Assembly: GCF_003429565.1 (NCBI RefSeq)
Contig: NZ_QUAK01000109.1
Location: forward strand, 1-32,451
DNA: 32,451 bases
Direction: 5' to 3'
Origin: Streptomyces triticagri
GTDB lineage: Bacteria; Actinomycetota; Actinomycetes; Streptomycetales; Streptomycetaceae
A program made the translations under genes and the position numbers. How positions within the stretch are numbered: position 1 is the stretch's first letter; each line of letters opens with the position of its first letter. This document shows positions 22,128-29,172 of this stretch, in pieces. Under the pieces are notes generated by a model. It ran no database searches, was not told the origin of the DNA, and saw only the letters and a list, made by a program, of their open reading frames with translations.

Positions 22128-23720
22128 ATGGCACGTCCAAGTCCTGGTTCATTCCGCCGCCCCGACCGCCGCCGTCCGGCCGCGCTCGCCGCGGCCCTCG
22201 CCCTGGTCGCCTCGCTCGCCGTCGGCTGCGACAGCGGCGGTACGAACTCCGATGACGGCAAGGGCGCATCGAGCGGGACGACGAAGCCGACCGCGCCGGA
22301 CGGTTCGAGTCTCCCGGCGTCCCTCACCGGGCAGCAGCTCGACTGGTCGGCCTGCAAGGCTCCCGACGACGACACCGCCGCTCCCGGTGCCGACTGGCAG
22401 TGCGCCACCATGAAGGCGCCCCTGAACTACGACAAGCCGTCCGGCGAGACGGTCGGCATCGCCCTGGTCCGGAAGAAGTCCACCGGGGACTCCGGCGACC
22501 GGACCGGTTCGCTGCTGTTCAACTTCGGCGGCCCCGGCGGCTCGGGAGTCTCCGCGCTGCCGCAGTCCGCGCCGGCGTTCGCCACCCTGGGCGAGTCCTA
22601 CGACCTGGTGAGCTTCGACCCGCGCGGGGTGGCAGCCAGCCAGGGCGTGCGCTGCCGCGACGACGCCGAGCTCGAGAAGGCACACGGCACGGTCGACCTC
22701 ACGCCGGACGACGCGGCCGAGGAGAAGGCGTACTTCGCGGACGCGGCCGGATTCGGCGAGGGCTGCGCCGAGCGGTCGGGCAAGGTGCTGCCGCACATCG
22801 CGACCAGTGCCGCGGCCCGCGACATGGACCTGATGCGCCATGTGCTCGGCGACGACAAGCTGCACTACCTGGGCTTCTCCTACGGCACCGAACTCGGCGG
22901 CACCTACGCCCACTTGTTCCCGCAGAACGTGGGCCGGATGGTGCTCGACGCGGTGGTCGATCCGACGGCCGATGCGATCGGGCACGCCAGGAACCAGACC
23001 CGCGGCTTCCAGCGCGCCCTGGACAACTTCCTGAAGGCGGACGGACAGAAGCCCGCCGCAGGCAGCGCCGAGATAGCGACACTGCTGAAGCGGATCGACG
23101 ACAAGCCGCTGCCGGCGACCGGAGACCGCGAACTGAACGAGTCGCTGGCCGAGACGGGCATCATCCAGGCGCTGTACAGCAAAGAGAGCTGGCCTGCACT
23201 GCGCAGCGCCCTGAAGTCGGCGCAGGAAGGCGACGGCGGCGAGCTGCTCGCCCTGGCAGACCAGTACAACGACCGTGATGCGGCCGGGCGTTACGGCACC
23301 CAGAGCCACTCCCAGCGCGCGATCTCCTGCGCGGACGCGGCACAGCGACCGACGCCTGCCGAGGCGCGCAGGCTGCTCCCGGCCTTCGAGAAGCTCTCCC
23401 CCGTCTTCGGCACGTTCCTCGGCTGGGACACGGCGGGCTGGTGCCATCAGTGGCCGGTCGACGGCGAGCGGAAGACGATGCAGGTCCGGGCGGACGGTGC
23501 CGATCCGATCCTGGTCGTGGGCACGACAGGGGATCCGGCGACGCCGTTCGAGGGGTCCGAGCGGATGGCGGAGGAGCTGGGCGAGGACGTCGGCGTGCAT
23601 CTGACGTACGAGGGCGAGGGCCACGGGGCGTACGCGAGCGGAAGCACCTGCGTGGACTCCGCCGTGAACGGCTATCTGCTGAAGGGCGAGGTCCCCGACG
23701 ACGGCAAGGTCTGCTCCTGA
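22128..23720 (+). CDS. Secreted lipoprotein tripeptidyl aminopeptidase (S33 alpha/beta hydrolase), copy 2
   Basis: Paralogue (530 aa) of the gene at 19413. The signal peptide has an RRPDRRR n-region, and the lipobox LAVGC places Cys 34 at the mature N-terminus. The shared blocks are FNFGGPGGSG, DLVSFDPRGV, GFSYGTELGG (S251), VGTTGDPATPFEGSERMA (D469) and YEGEGHGAYASG (H499). Conserved Cys, including the one in the C-terminal VCS and the WQCATMKAPL Cys, suggest the same disulfides as copy 1. The ATG at 22128 is preceded by GGGGGAAAG. It diverges from vgb and ends in a strong bidirectional hairpin shared with moeZ. The pair probably arose by local duplication. Confidence 0.92.
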   Translation: MARPSPGSFRRPDRRRPAALAAALALVASLAVGCDSGGTNSDDGKGASSGTTKPTAPDGSSLPASLTGQQLDWSACKAPDDDTAAPGADWQCATMKAPLNYDKPSGETVGIALVRKKSTGDSGDRTGSLLFNFGGPGGSGVSALPQSAPAFATLGESYDLVSFDPRGVAASQGVRCRDDAELEKAHGTVDLTPDDAAEEKAYFADAAGFGEGCAERSGKVLPHIATSAAARDMDLMRHVLGDDKLHYLGFSYGTELGGTYAHLFPQNVGRMVLDAVVDPTADAIGHARNQTRGFQRALDNFLKADGQKPAAGSAEIATLLKRIDDKPLPATGDRELNESLAETGIIQALYSKESWPALRSALKSAQEGDGGELLALADQYNDRDAAGRYGTQSHSQRAISCADAAQRPTPAEARRLLPAFEKLSPVFGTFLGWDTAGWCHQWPVDGERKTMQVRADGADPILVVGTTGDPATPFEGSERMAEELGEDVGVHLTYEGEGHGAYASGSTCVDSAVNGYLLKGEVPDDGKVCS

Positions 23721-23752
23721 CGCACCTCCTCTAGCCGCCGTTCCGGCGAAAG

Positions 23753-23797
23753 CGAAGGGGCCGGCCCGCGCGCGTGCTGCGCGGACCGGCCCCTTCG
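23753..23797. terminator. Bidirectional terminator between peptidase copy 2 and moeZ
   Basis: The outer 12-bp arms (23753-23764 with 23786-23797) and inner 6-bp arms (23766-23771 with 23779-23784) make a long stem. TTCAGTTTT follows on the plus strand. The loop also contains CGCGCGTG. Confidence 0.85.
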
Positions 23798-23851
23798 TTC
23801 AGTTTTCCGGTGTCCCTAGGACTGCGTTTTTGCGGCCCCTGGGACGCGATC

Positions 23852-25030
23852 TCAGTAGACCGGCTTGTCGGGCTCGATCTGGTTGACCCAGCCGATGACG
23901 CCGCCACCGACGTGCACCGCGTCGGAGAAGCCCGCGGACTTCAGGACCGCGAGTACTTCCGCACTGCGGACACCCGTCTTGCAGTGCAGGACGATCTTCT
24001 TGTCCTGCGGGAGGTCCTGCAGGGCGGTGCCCATGAGGAACTCGTTCTTGGGGATCAGGCGGGCGCCGGGGATCGAGACGATCTCGTACTCGTTGACCTC
24101 GCGGACGTCGATGATGTCGATCGCCTCGCCGTCGTCGATCCACTCCTTGAGCTGCTTCGGGGTGATCGTCGAGCCGGCCGCGGCCTCCTGGGCCTCGTCG
24201 GACACGACACCGCAGAAGGCCTCGTAGTCGATCAGTTCGGTGACGGTGGGGTTCTCGCCGCAGACCGCGCAGTCGGGGTCCTTGCGGACCTTGACCTGGC
24301 GGTACTGCATCTCCAGGGCGTCGTAGATCATCAGGCGGCCGACCAGCGGGTCGCCGATGCCGGCGAGGAGCTTGATCGCCTCGTTGACCTGGATCGAGCC
24401 GACGGAGGCGCAGAGCACGCCGAGGACGCCGCCCTCGGCGCACGAGGGCACCATGCCGGGCGGCGGGGGCTCCGGGTACAGGCAGCGGTAGCAGGGGCCG
24501 TGCTCGCTCCAGAAGACGGACGCCTGTCCGTCGAAGCGGTAGATCGAGCCCCAGACGTACGGCTTGTTGAGCAGCACGCACGCGTCGTTGACCAGGTAGC
24601 GCGTGGCGAAGTTGTCCGTGCCGTCGACGATCAGGTCGTACTGGCTGAAGATGTCCATCACGTTGTCGGCCTCGAGCCGCTCTTCGTGCAGGACGACATT
24701 CACATACGGGTTGATGCCCTTGACGGTGTCCTTGGCGGACTCCGCCTTGGAGCGGCCGATGTCCGACTGGCTGTGGATGATCTGGCGCTGCAGATTCGAC
24801 TCGTCGACCTCGTCGAACTCCACGATGCCGAGGGTGCCTACGCCGGCCGCGGCCATGTACATCAGGGCCGGCGATCCGAGGCCGCCGGCGCCCACACAGA
24901 GCACTCGGGCGTTCTTCAGCCGCTTCTGCCCGTCCATGCCCACATCGGGGATGATCAGGTGGCGGGAGTACCTGCGGACCTCGTCTACGGTGAGCTCAGA
25001 GGCCGGCTCGACCAGGGGTGGCAGCGACAC
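23852..25030 (-). CDS. moeZ: MoeZ, adenylyltransferase/sulfurtransferase with rhodanese domain
   Basis: Two-domain protein of 392 aa that adenylates and then thiocarboxylates ubiquitin-like sulfur carriers used for molybdopterin, cysteine, thiamine and thio-natural products in actinobacteria. The E1-like domain has the ATP-binding GAGGLGSP (47-54), the structural zinc Cys pairs C180-x2-C183 and C254-x2-C257, and the E1 Cys in SCAEGGVLGVL (C197). The rhodanese domain (about 290-392) has the active loop HCKTGVRS with C350. The GTG at 25030 has GGAG 5 nt upstream. Spherulin-4 and epimerase genes lie upstream on the same strand, 75 bp away. A 12-bp palindrome at 25065-25076 sits in that gap. Confidence 0.95.
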   Translation of the reverse strand: MSLPPLVEPASELTVDEVRRYSRHLIIPDVGMDGQKRLKNARVLCVGAGGLGSPALMYMAAAGVGTLGIVEFDEVDESNLQRQIIHSQSDIGRSKAESAKDTVKGINPYVNVVLHEERLEADNVMDIFSQYDLIVDGTDNFATRYLVNDACVLLNKPYVWGSIYRFDGQASVFWSEHGPCYRCLYPEPPPPGMVPSCAEGGVLGVLCASVGSIQVNEAIKLLAGIGDPLVGRLMIYDALEMQYRQVKVRKDPDCAVCGENPTVTELIDYEAFCGVVSDEAQEAAAGSTITPKQLKEWIDDGEAIDIIDVREVNEYEIVSIPGARLIPKNEFLMGTALQDLPQDKKIVLHCKTGVRSAEVLAVLKSAGFSDAVHVGGGVIGWVNQIEPDKPVY

Positions 25031-25064
25031 GGGGACTCCGTTGGTCGGTAGTGGAACGGGGACA

Positions 25065-25076
25065 GCCCCTAGGGGC
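25065..25076. repeat. 12-bp palindrome GCCCCTAGGGGC before moeZ
   Basis: Perfect palindrome 35 bp upstream of the moeZ GTG and 30 bp after the spherulin-4 gene stop. It could be an operator or a short terminator stem. Confidence 0.4.
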
Positions 25077-25105
25077 GTCTATCCGTAACGCTGCCACACC
25101 CTCCT

Positions 25106-25858
25106 TCATTCCGAGACACCCGGTCCGATACGCGAGACGATTTCGTCCCAGTAGCCGGGCATGGCCTCCCAGGGGTCGACCTGGCCGCCGCGGTCCGTGC
25201 GGTCGGTGAAGTAGATCGTCGAGGCGCCCTGCCAGCGGGCGATGCGCAGTGCCTCGTCGAGGTGCCCGCGGGGCACACTGTGCACGAAGTGGCAGAAGCG
25301 CTCGGCGGGATGGTCACCGGTCCACTCGGCGGCCTGTGACCAGCGATAGGCGCTCCAAGGGCCGGCGAACGTGACCAGCTGATCGGCCGCCTCGATGTAC
25401 CCCTGGTACGGGTGGCTGCCGTGACCGAGCACGAGGTGTGCCCCGTCGCGCAGGGCGCGCAGGGTCGTGGTGATCCGCCGCACCTCAGGCAGGGCTGTCC
25501 GCTCCGTGGGACAGCGGTCCATATAGAAGCCGTCGGCCTTGTACCAGTCCAGGTAGCGGTGCGCGTCGGAGACCAACTCGCCGAAGGAGCGCGTCCCATG
25601 GGCCATGTCGATGCTGCCGAGCACTCGTCCGCCGCCGTTGCGCAGCCGGCCCGCGGCGGCCAGGCAGTGCGGGTCGGGGCGGCTGCCCGGCCCGTTCGCC
25701 ACGTTGAGGACGGTCCAGTGCAACGGGGTCTGCGGGCGGGTCAGTTCGGCCCATTCGGCGGGGGCCACCAGCGGGTGGGCGAAACCGGGGATGCCGAAGC
25801 CGAGCCGGTCGGCCGCTGCGGCGAGGTGCTGCGGGCCGGTGGAGATCAGATGCGGCAT
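25106..25858 (-). CDS. Spherulin-4 family protein (GH135-like)
   Basis: Protein of 250 aa of the spherulation-specific family 4, a TIM-barrel group that includes Aspergillus Sph3 (GH135), a hydrolase needed to make galactosaminogalactan. Visible family features are FGIPGFAHPL, HWTVLNVANGPGS, the strand GRVLGSIDMAHGTR and the motif YKADGFYMDRCP. In Sph3, as I recall, the matching site carries an Asp-Glu pair; here D114 is kept but the next residue is Arg. There is no signal peptide, so it would act inside the cell. The ATG at 25858 overlaps the end of the epimerase gene by 13 bp, so both are translated from one transcript. Confidence 0.8.
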   Translation of the reverse strand: MPHLISTGPQHLAAAADRLGFGIPGFAHPLVAPAEWAELTRPQTPLHWTVLNVANGPGSRPDPHCLAAAGRLRNGGGRVLGSIDMAHGTRSFGELVSDAHRYLDWYKADGFYMDRCPTERTALPEVRRITTTLRALRDGAHLVLGHGSHPYQGYIEAADQLVTFAGPWSAYRWSQAAEWTGDHPAERFCHFVHSVPRGHLDEALRIARWQGASTIYFTDRTDRGGQVDPWEAMPGYWDEIVSRIGPGVSE

Positions 25859-26799
25859 GCCGCCTCCATCCAGATGTCGGCGAGTGACTCTTCGAGGTTG
25901 ATCCGGGGGCGCCAGCCGAGCCGGTCGCGCGCGGTGCGCACATCGGCCTGCTGCCAGCCGCCGCAGCCGTCCGGATAGGGGTGGACGGCAGGGCCCGCGA
26001 TGTCGCCGTCCGCGCGCGGGTGCCCGATCGACGGGCGTACGGGACCGCTGTCCAGCTCGTGCAGAGCGCCGCCGTAGCCGGCCACGCGCGCGAGGACGGC
26101 TGCCGCGTCTCGGAGGCGCACGGCGCGGCCGGCACCGATGTTGACGACGCCCTGAGCCGCGGACAGGGAGGCCGCGTGGACTGCGCGGGCGACGTCGCGC
26201 ACGTCGACGAAGTCGCGCTGCACACCGAGGCCGCTGAGCTTCAGTTCGCCGTCGCCGGACTGCATGGCCCGGCGCATGGCCTCCGCGAGCCTGCCGAGCG
26301 GTGAGCCGGCGGGCGTGCCGGGTCCTGCGGGCGAGAAGACCCGCAGGACGACCGCGTCGAGGCCGGAGCCGAGGACCAGCTCGGTCGCGGCCAGCTTGCT
26401 CACGCCGTACGGTCCGCCGGGCCGCGGCACGGCGTCCTCGGCGGTGGACGAGCCTGGCTGGCTCGGCCCGTACTCGGCGCTGCAGCCGAGCTGGACCAGG
26501 CGTGCGCCGCAGCCGCTGCGCCGCAGTGCCTCGCAGACGGTGGCGACGGCGACGGTGTTGTGCCGGGTCAGCTCCCGGGCGCCGCCGCGGGTGGTGCCCG
26601 CGCAGTTGATGACGACGCCGGGGTGCACCGCGTCCAGGAAGCGGGTCAGGGCCCCTGGGCTGCCGCCCGCGAGGTCGAACCGTACGTCCGCATCGTCGCC
26701 CCGGCCGAGCGCGGTGAGCTGGACGGCCGGGTCGGCGAGGAGCCGGTCCGCGACGAACCGGCCGAGGTATCCGTTGGCTCCGAGCAGCAGCACCCTCAT
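25846..26799 (-). CDS. NAD-dependent epimerase/dehydratase (extended SDR)
   Basis: Protein of 317 aa that probably modifies a nucleotide sugar. The Rossmann motif is GANGYLG (7-13). The SDR catalytic set is S107 (GCSAEYG), Y131 and K135 (PYGVSKL). QRDFVDVRDVARAV (near 215-228) and GRAVRLRDAAAVLARVAG (C-terminal region) are typical of nucleotide-sugar epimerases. It could supply UDP-GalNAc or UDP-Gal to the nearby glycosyltransferase, as PelX does for Pel polysaccharide, but the substrate cannot be read from sequence. I chose ATG at 26799, which overlaps as ATGA the stop of a 19-codon ORF with a strong Shine-Dalgarno sequence. It shares a transcript with the spherulin-4 gene. Confidence 0.85.
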   Translation of the reverse strand: MRVLLLGANGYLGRFVADRLLADPAVQLTALGRGDDADVRFDLAGGSPGALTRFLDAVHPGVVINCAGTTRGGARELTRHNTVAVATVCEALRRSGCGARLVQLGCSAEYGPSQPGSSTAEDAVPRPGGPYGVSKLAATELVLGSGLDAVVLRVFSPAGPGTPAGSPLGRLAEAMRRAMQSGDGELKLSGLGVQRDFVDVRDVARAVHAASLSAAQGVVNIGAGRAVRLRDAAAVLARVAGYGGALHELDSGPVRPSIGHPRADGDIAGPAVHPYPDGCGGWQQADVRTARDRLGWRPRINLEESLADIWMEAACRI

Positions 26800-26855
26800 C
26801 GGGCGGCTCCGCGATCGGACGCGCGCGGCGAGTGCGCGGCGGTGGAGACGGTCAT
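26796..26855 (-). CDS. 19-codon leader ORF coupled to the epimerase gene
   Basis: ATG at 26855 with GGAGAAAG 3 nt upstream opens a 19-codon frame (MTVSTAAHSPRASDRGAAR) ending in TGA that overlaps the epimerase ATG as ATGA. The epimerase has no Shine-Dalgarno sequence of its own, so translation is probably coupled. The peptide itself may have no role. Confidence 0.45.
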   Translation of the reverse strand: MTVSTAAHSPRASDRGAAR

Positions 26856-27528
26856 GTGCTTTCTCCGTTTCGGGGTGTTCCGGCTGTGCCGGATGTTCCG
26901 TGGGTCGTTCGACGCCCGCGGTGTCGGCCCCGCGGGAGGGCGGCCGGTCGCGGACCGGCCTTGGGCGTGGGGGTTTCGGGGCGGCCGCCGCGCGGAGCAC
27001 CGGGCCACGCCCGCGTGCGCGGTACGGGCACCCGCCAAGCGCGGTGCGCCGAGCGGAGGTTCGGGTCGCGGGCACGCGCCGCGCACGCGCGCGCACGCCC
27101 CACGGACCGGCACCACGCGCGCGGCGCGGGCAAAGGCCAACCACGTTGCCAGGGGCCGGCGTTCGGACCGTGGGCATGCGCCGCGCACACGGGCGCCATG
27201 CGGGCCCGTGCGCGCGAAGTGTGCCCACGCGCGCGTGCCGTACGGGTTCGGCTACGGAACGGCGTGCCGTAAGGGCTCATGCCGTGTGCGCCGGCGCAAC
27301 ACACCCGCGCGAGGCGCGGCCCGCGCGGCGTGAGGTGAGTGCCGTGCGGGCGTCGCGAGGCCCGAAGTCCTGCGGTCAGCGGGACCGCACCACGCGCCGG
27401 CATGCCGTACGGACGTGTGGTGCGCACGCGGGCAGCGGCGCAGCGGGCCGCACCACGCGCGCGTGTGGTGTGCGAGTGGCCGGCGGCGTGCGTGCGTGGC
27501 GGGCCGGGAGCGGCGCTCGGGCGGGGGG
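26856..27528. other. 673-bp repeat-rich region without a convincing gene
   Basis: Both strands have open frames, but their peptides are Arg/Pro/Ala-rich with no recognisable domain, so I do not call a gene. The region is extremely GC-rich and dense in palindromes. It has two exact CACGCGCGCGTG sites (27226, 27454) and near copies around 27084, 27109 and 27391. Two 30-bp blocks (27061-27090 and 27162-27191) differ at 5 positions, all transitions. A block with CACCACGCGC and GTGTGGTG arms occurs near 27389-27424 and again at 27451-27470. It separates the membrane-protein gene from the epimerase gene and must hold any epimerase promoter. Confidence 0.55.
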
Positions 27529-29172
27529 TCACCGGATGGCCTCCGCGCCGGCGTGCGCGGAGGCGCGCGCGAGTCTGCGCAGGGCATGCGCGAACAGAAC
27601 CACCGCCGCGGCACCGCAGGCGAGTACGGGGACGGCACCTGCGCCCCACGACTCGGTCAGCAGATCCACCGGCCTGGCGAGCGCCTCGCAGCCCGGCAGC
27701 CGCCCGGCGAACACGGCGGCCAGGGCGAGCGCTTCGGCCGCACAGGCGGCGCCGAGCACCCGGCTCGCGCTGTCCGGGAAGCCGTGCACCGTGAGCAGCC
27801 GCGCGAGGAGCAGGGCGCCGCCGAGCGCAGCACCCTGGATCAGGCCGTCCGCCTTGCCGAGCAGCTCGCCGCTGATGAGCAGCAGCCCGCACAGGAGGCA
27901 CAGGAACAGCCCGAAAACGGCCGCGAGCAAGGGCCTGACCGCCGCCGCGAACTCGTCGAGCCCTCGGCTCAGGGCGAGCCTGCGGGCGGCCCGTACCGCG
28001 AAGAGACGGGCGCATCCGGCGGCCGGCGCGACGGCGAGCGCGAGTCCGAGCACGGTGGCCGTGTGCAGCGGCCACGGCCCGTGCGGGCCGCCGCCCTGTA
28101 CGCCCGTGAGGAGTCCGTCGCCGAGCAGCGCGTAGCCGAGCAGCCAGCAGGTCCACGCGCGCGCGGCGGGTGCGGTTCGGCCGTGCGCACGCAGCGGGCC
28201 GTACCGCAGTACGGCGCGCAGTGCGGCGGCCAGGGCGAGCGCGGCGACGAGGACGGCAGCGATCCGGGCCTGGCCGTGCGTGAGACGCACCGCGACGACG
28301 CCCAGGGCGCAGACCGCGCCGGGTACGAGGGCCACGGCGGGCCAGCCTGGGGGCGCGGACGGGCCCGCGCCGGGCGTGGCGGTGCCGGTGTGCTCGGCCT
28401 CGGCGCCGCGCGGCACGCGCGCGTACATCTCCTCGGCGAGCGAGAACACGTCGCGGTGGCGGTAGCGCGCCGCCGTGCGGTCGGTCATGCCCTGCGCCTC
28501 GAGCCCGGCGGCGATCTCGAGCGGATCCACGGCCCGCCCGCACAGTGCACTGTGGCGATGCATCAGGGCCTTCACCGGGTCCACTGCGCCGCGTCTCGGG
28601 GCGACGGTCCCACTCCGGGCGGCGGAGCCCGCGGGTTCCCGTTTTTCGGACTCCTGGTCACCGCGCGCCTCTTCGGACGTCCGCTCACCGCTCGCCGCCG
28701 CGTGCTGCGTCCCGTCCGCTTCGACGGCGGCTGCCGTGTCCCCCTCGGGGACGCGCTCCGGGGCGCCCTCGACATCTCGTACGCCCCCCGGCGCATCGCC
28801 GCTCGCGTCAGGTGAGCGCGAGACGTGCGAGCGCACAGCAGGCGCCCGCACGGGCCAGTCGTCGTCGCCCCGTCCGCGGTCCGCGTCCCTCGCCGACGGG
28901 CCCACCTCGTGGGCCACTTCGCAGAGGGCCTCGACCACGTCCGCGGCCCGGCCGTCCCAGCCACCACGGCCGGCGCTCGCACCGCTGTCGACCTCGCCGT
29001 GCGGGCCGCCGCCCGCACCCTCGAAGCCTCCCGCCGACCGGCGTTCCCCCGCCACTGCAACTCCCGTTCCCTCATTGCTCGTCACGTCCCCCGCGGCGGC
29101 CGAACCGGCGGCCGGCACCGTGCAGTCGGGCACACCGCCCCGGCCCGTGAGCCCTCTGCCGCTCGCGCTCAC
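27529..29172 (-). CDS. Multi-spanning membrane protein with long disordered N-terminus
   Basis: Protein of 547 aa. Roughly the first 170 residues are Gly/Ala/Glu-rich and probably disordered. A short conserved-looking segment follows (VDPVKALMHRHSALCGRAVDPLEIAAG ... SLAEEMYARVPRG). After this come about ten hydrophobic segments such as AVALVPGAVCALGVVAV, IAAVLVAALALAAAL, FGLFLCLLCGLLLISGEL and GAVPVLACGAAAVVLF. I do not recognise the family. The GTG at 29172 overlaps the glycosyltransferase stop as GTGA, so the two are translationally coupled. A later start near the MHRHSALCG Met is possible. By position it could be an exporter or assembly partner of the glycosyltransferase, in the role of PelG or PelE; that is inference only. 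Confidence 0.75.
   Translation of the reverse strand: MSASGRGLTGRGGVPDCTVPAAGSAAAGDVTSNEGTGVAVAGERRSAGGFEGAGGGPHGEVDSGASAGRGGWDGRAADVVEALCEVAHEVGPSARDADRGRGDDDWPVRAPAVRSHVSRSPDASGDAPGGVRDVEGAPERVPEGDTAAAVEADGTQHAAASGERTSEEARGDQESEKREPAGSAARSGTVAPRRGAVDPVKALMHRHSALCGRAVDPLEIAAGLEAQGMTDRTAARYRHRDVFSLAEEMYARVPRGAEAEHTGTATPGAGPSAPPGWPAVALVPGAVCALGVVAVRLTHGQARIAAVLVAALALAAALRAVLRYGPLRAHGRTAPAARAWTCWLLGYALLGDGLLTGVQGGGPHGPWPLHTATVLGLALAVAPAAGCARLFAVRAARRLALSRGLDEFAAAVRPLLAAVFGLFLCLLCGLLLISGELLGKADGLIQGAALGGALLLARLLTVHGFPDSASRVLGAACAAEALALAAVFAGRLPGCEALARPVDLLTESWGAGAVPVLACGAAAVVLFAHALRRLARASAHAGAEAIR

Noticed and set aside
26856..27528. CRISPR array or insertion element in the repeat-rich gap
   Set aside because: Repeats are degenerate and irregularly spaced, with no spacers, transposase or terminal inverted repeats.
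26264..28135. 623-codon plus-strand frame across the repeat-rich gap
   Set aside because: Arg/Ala/Pro/Ser-rich, no domain, and overlaps two real minus-strand genes.
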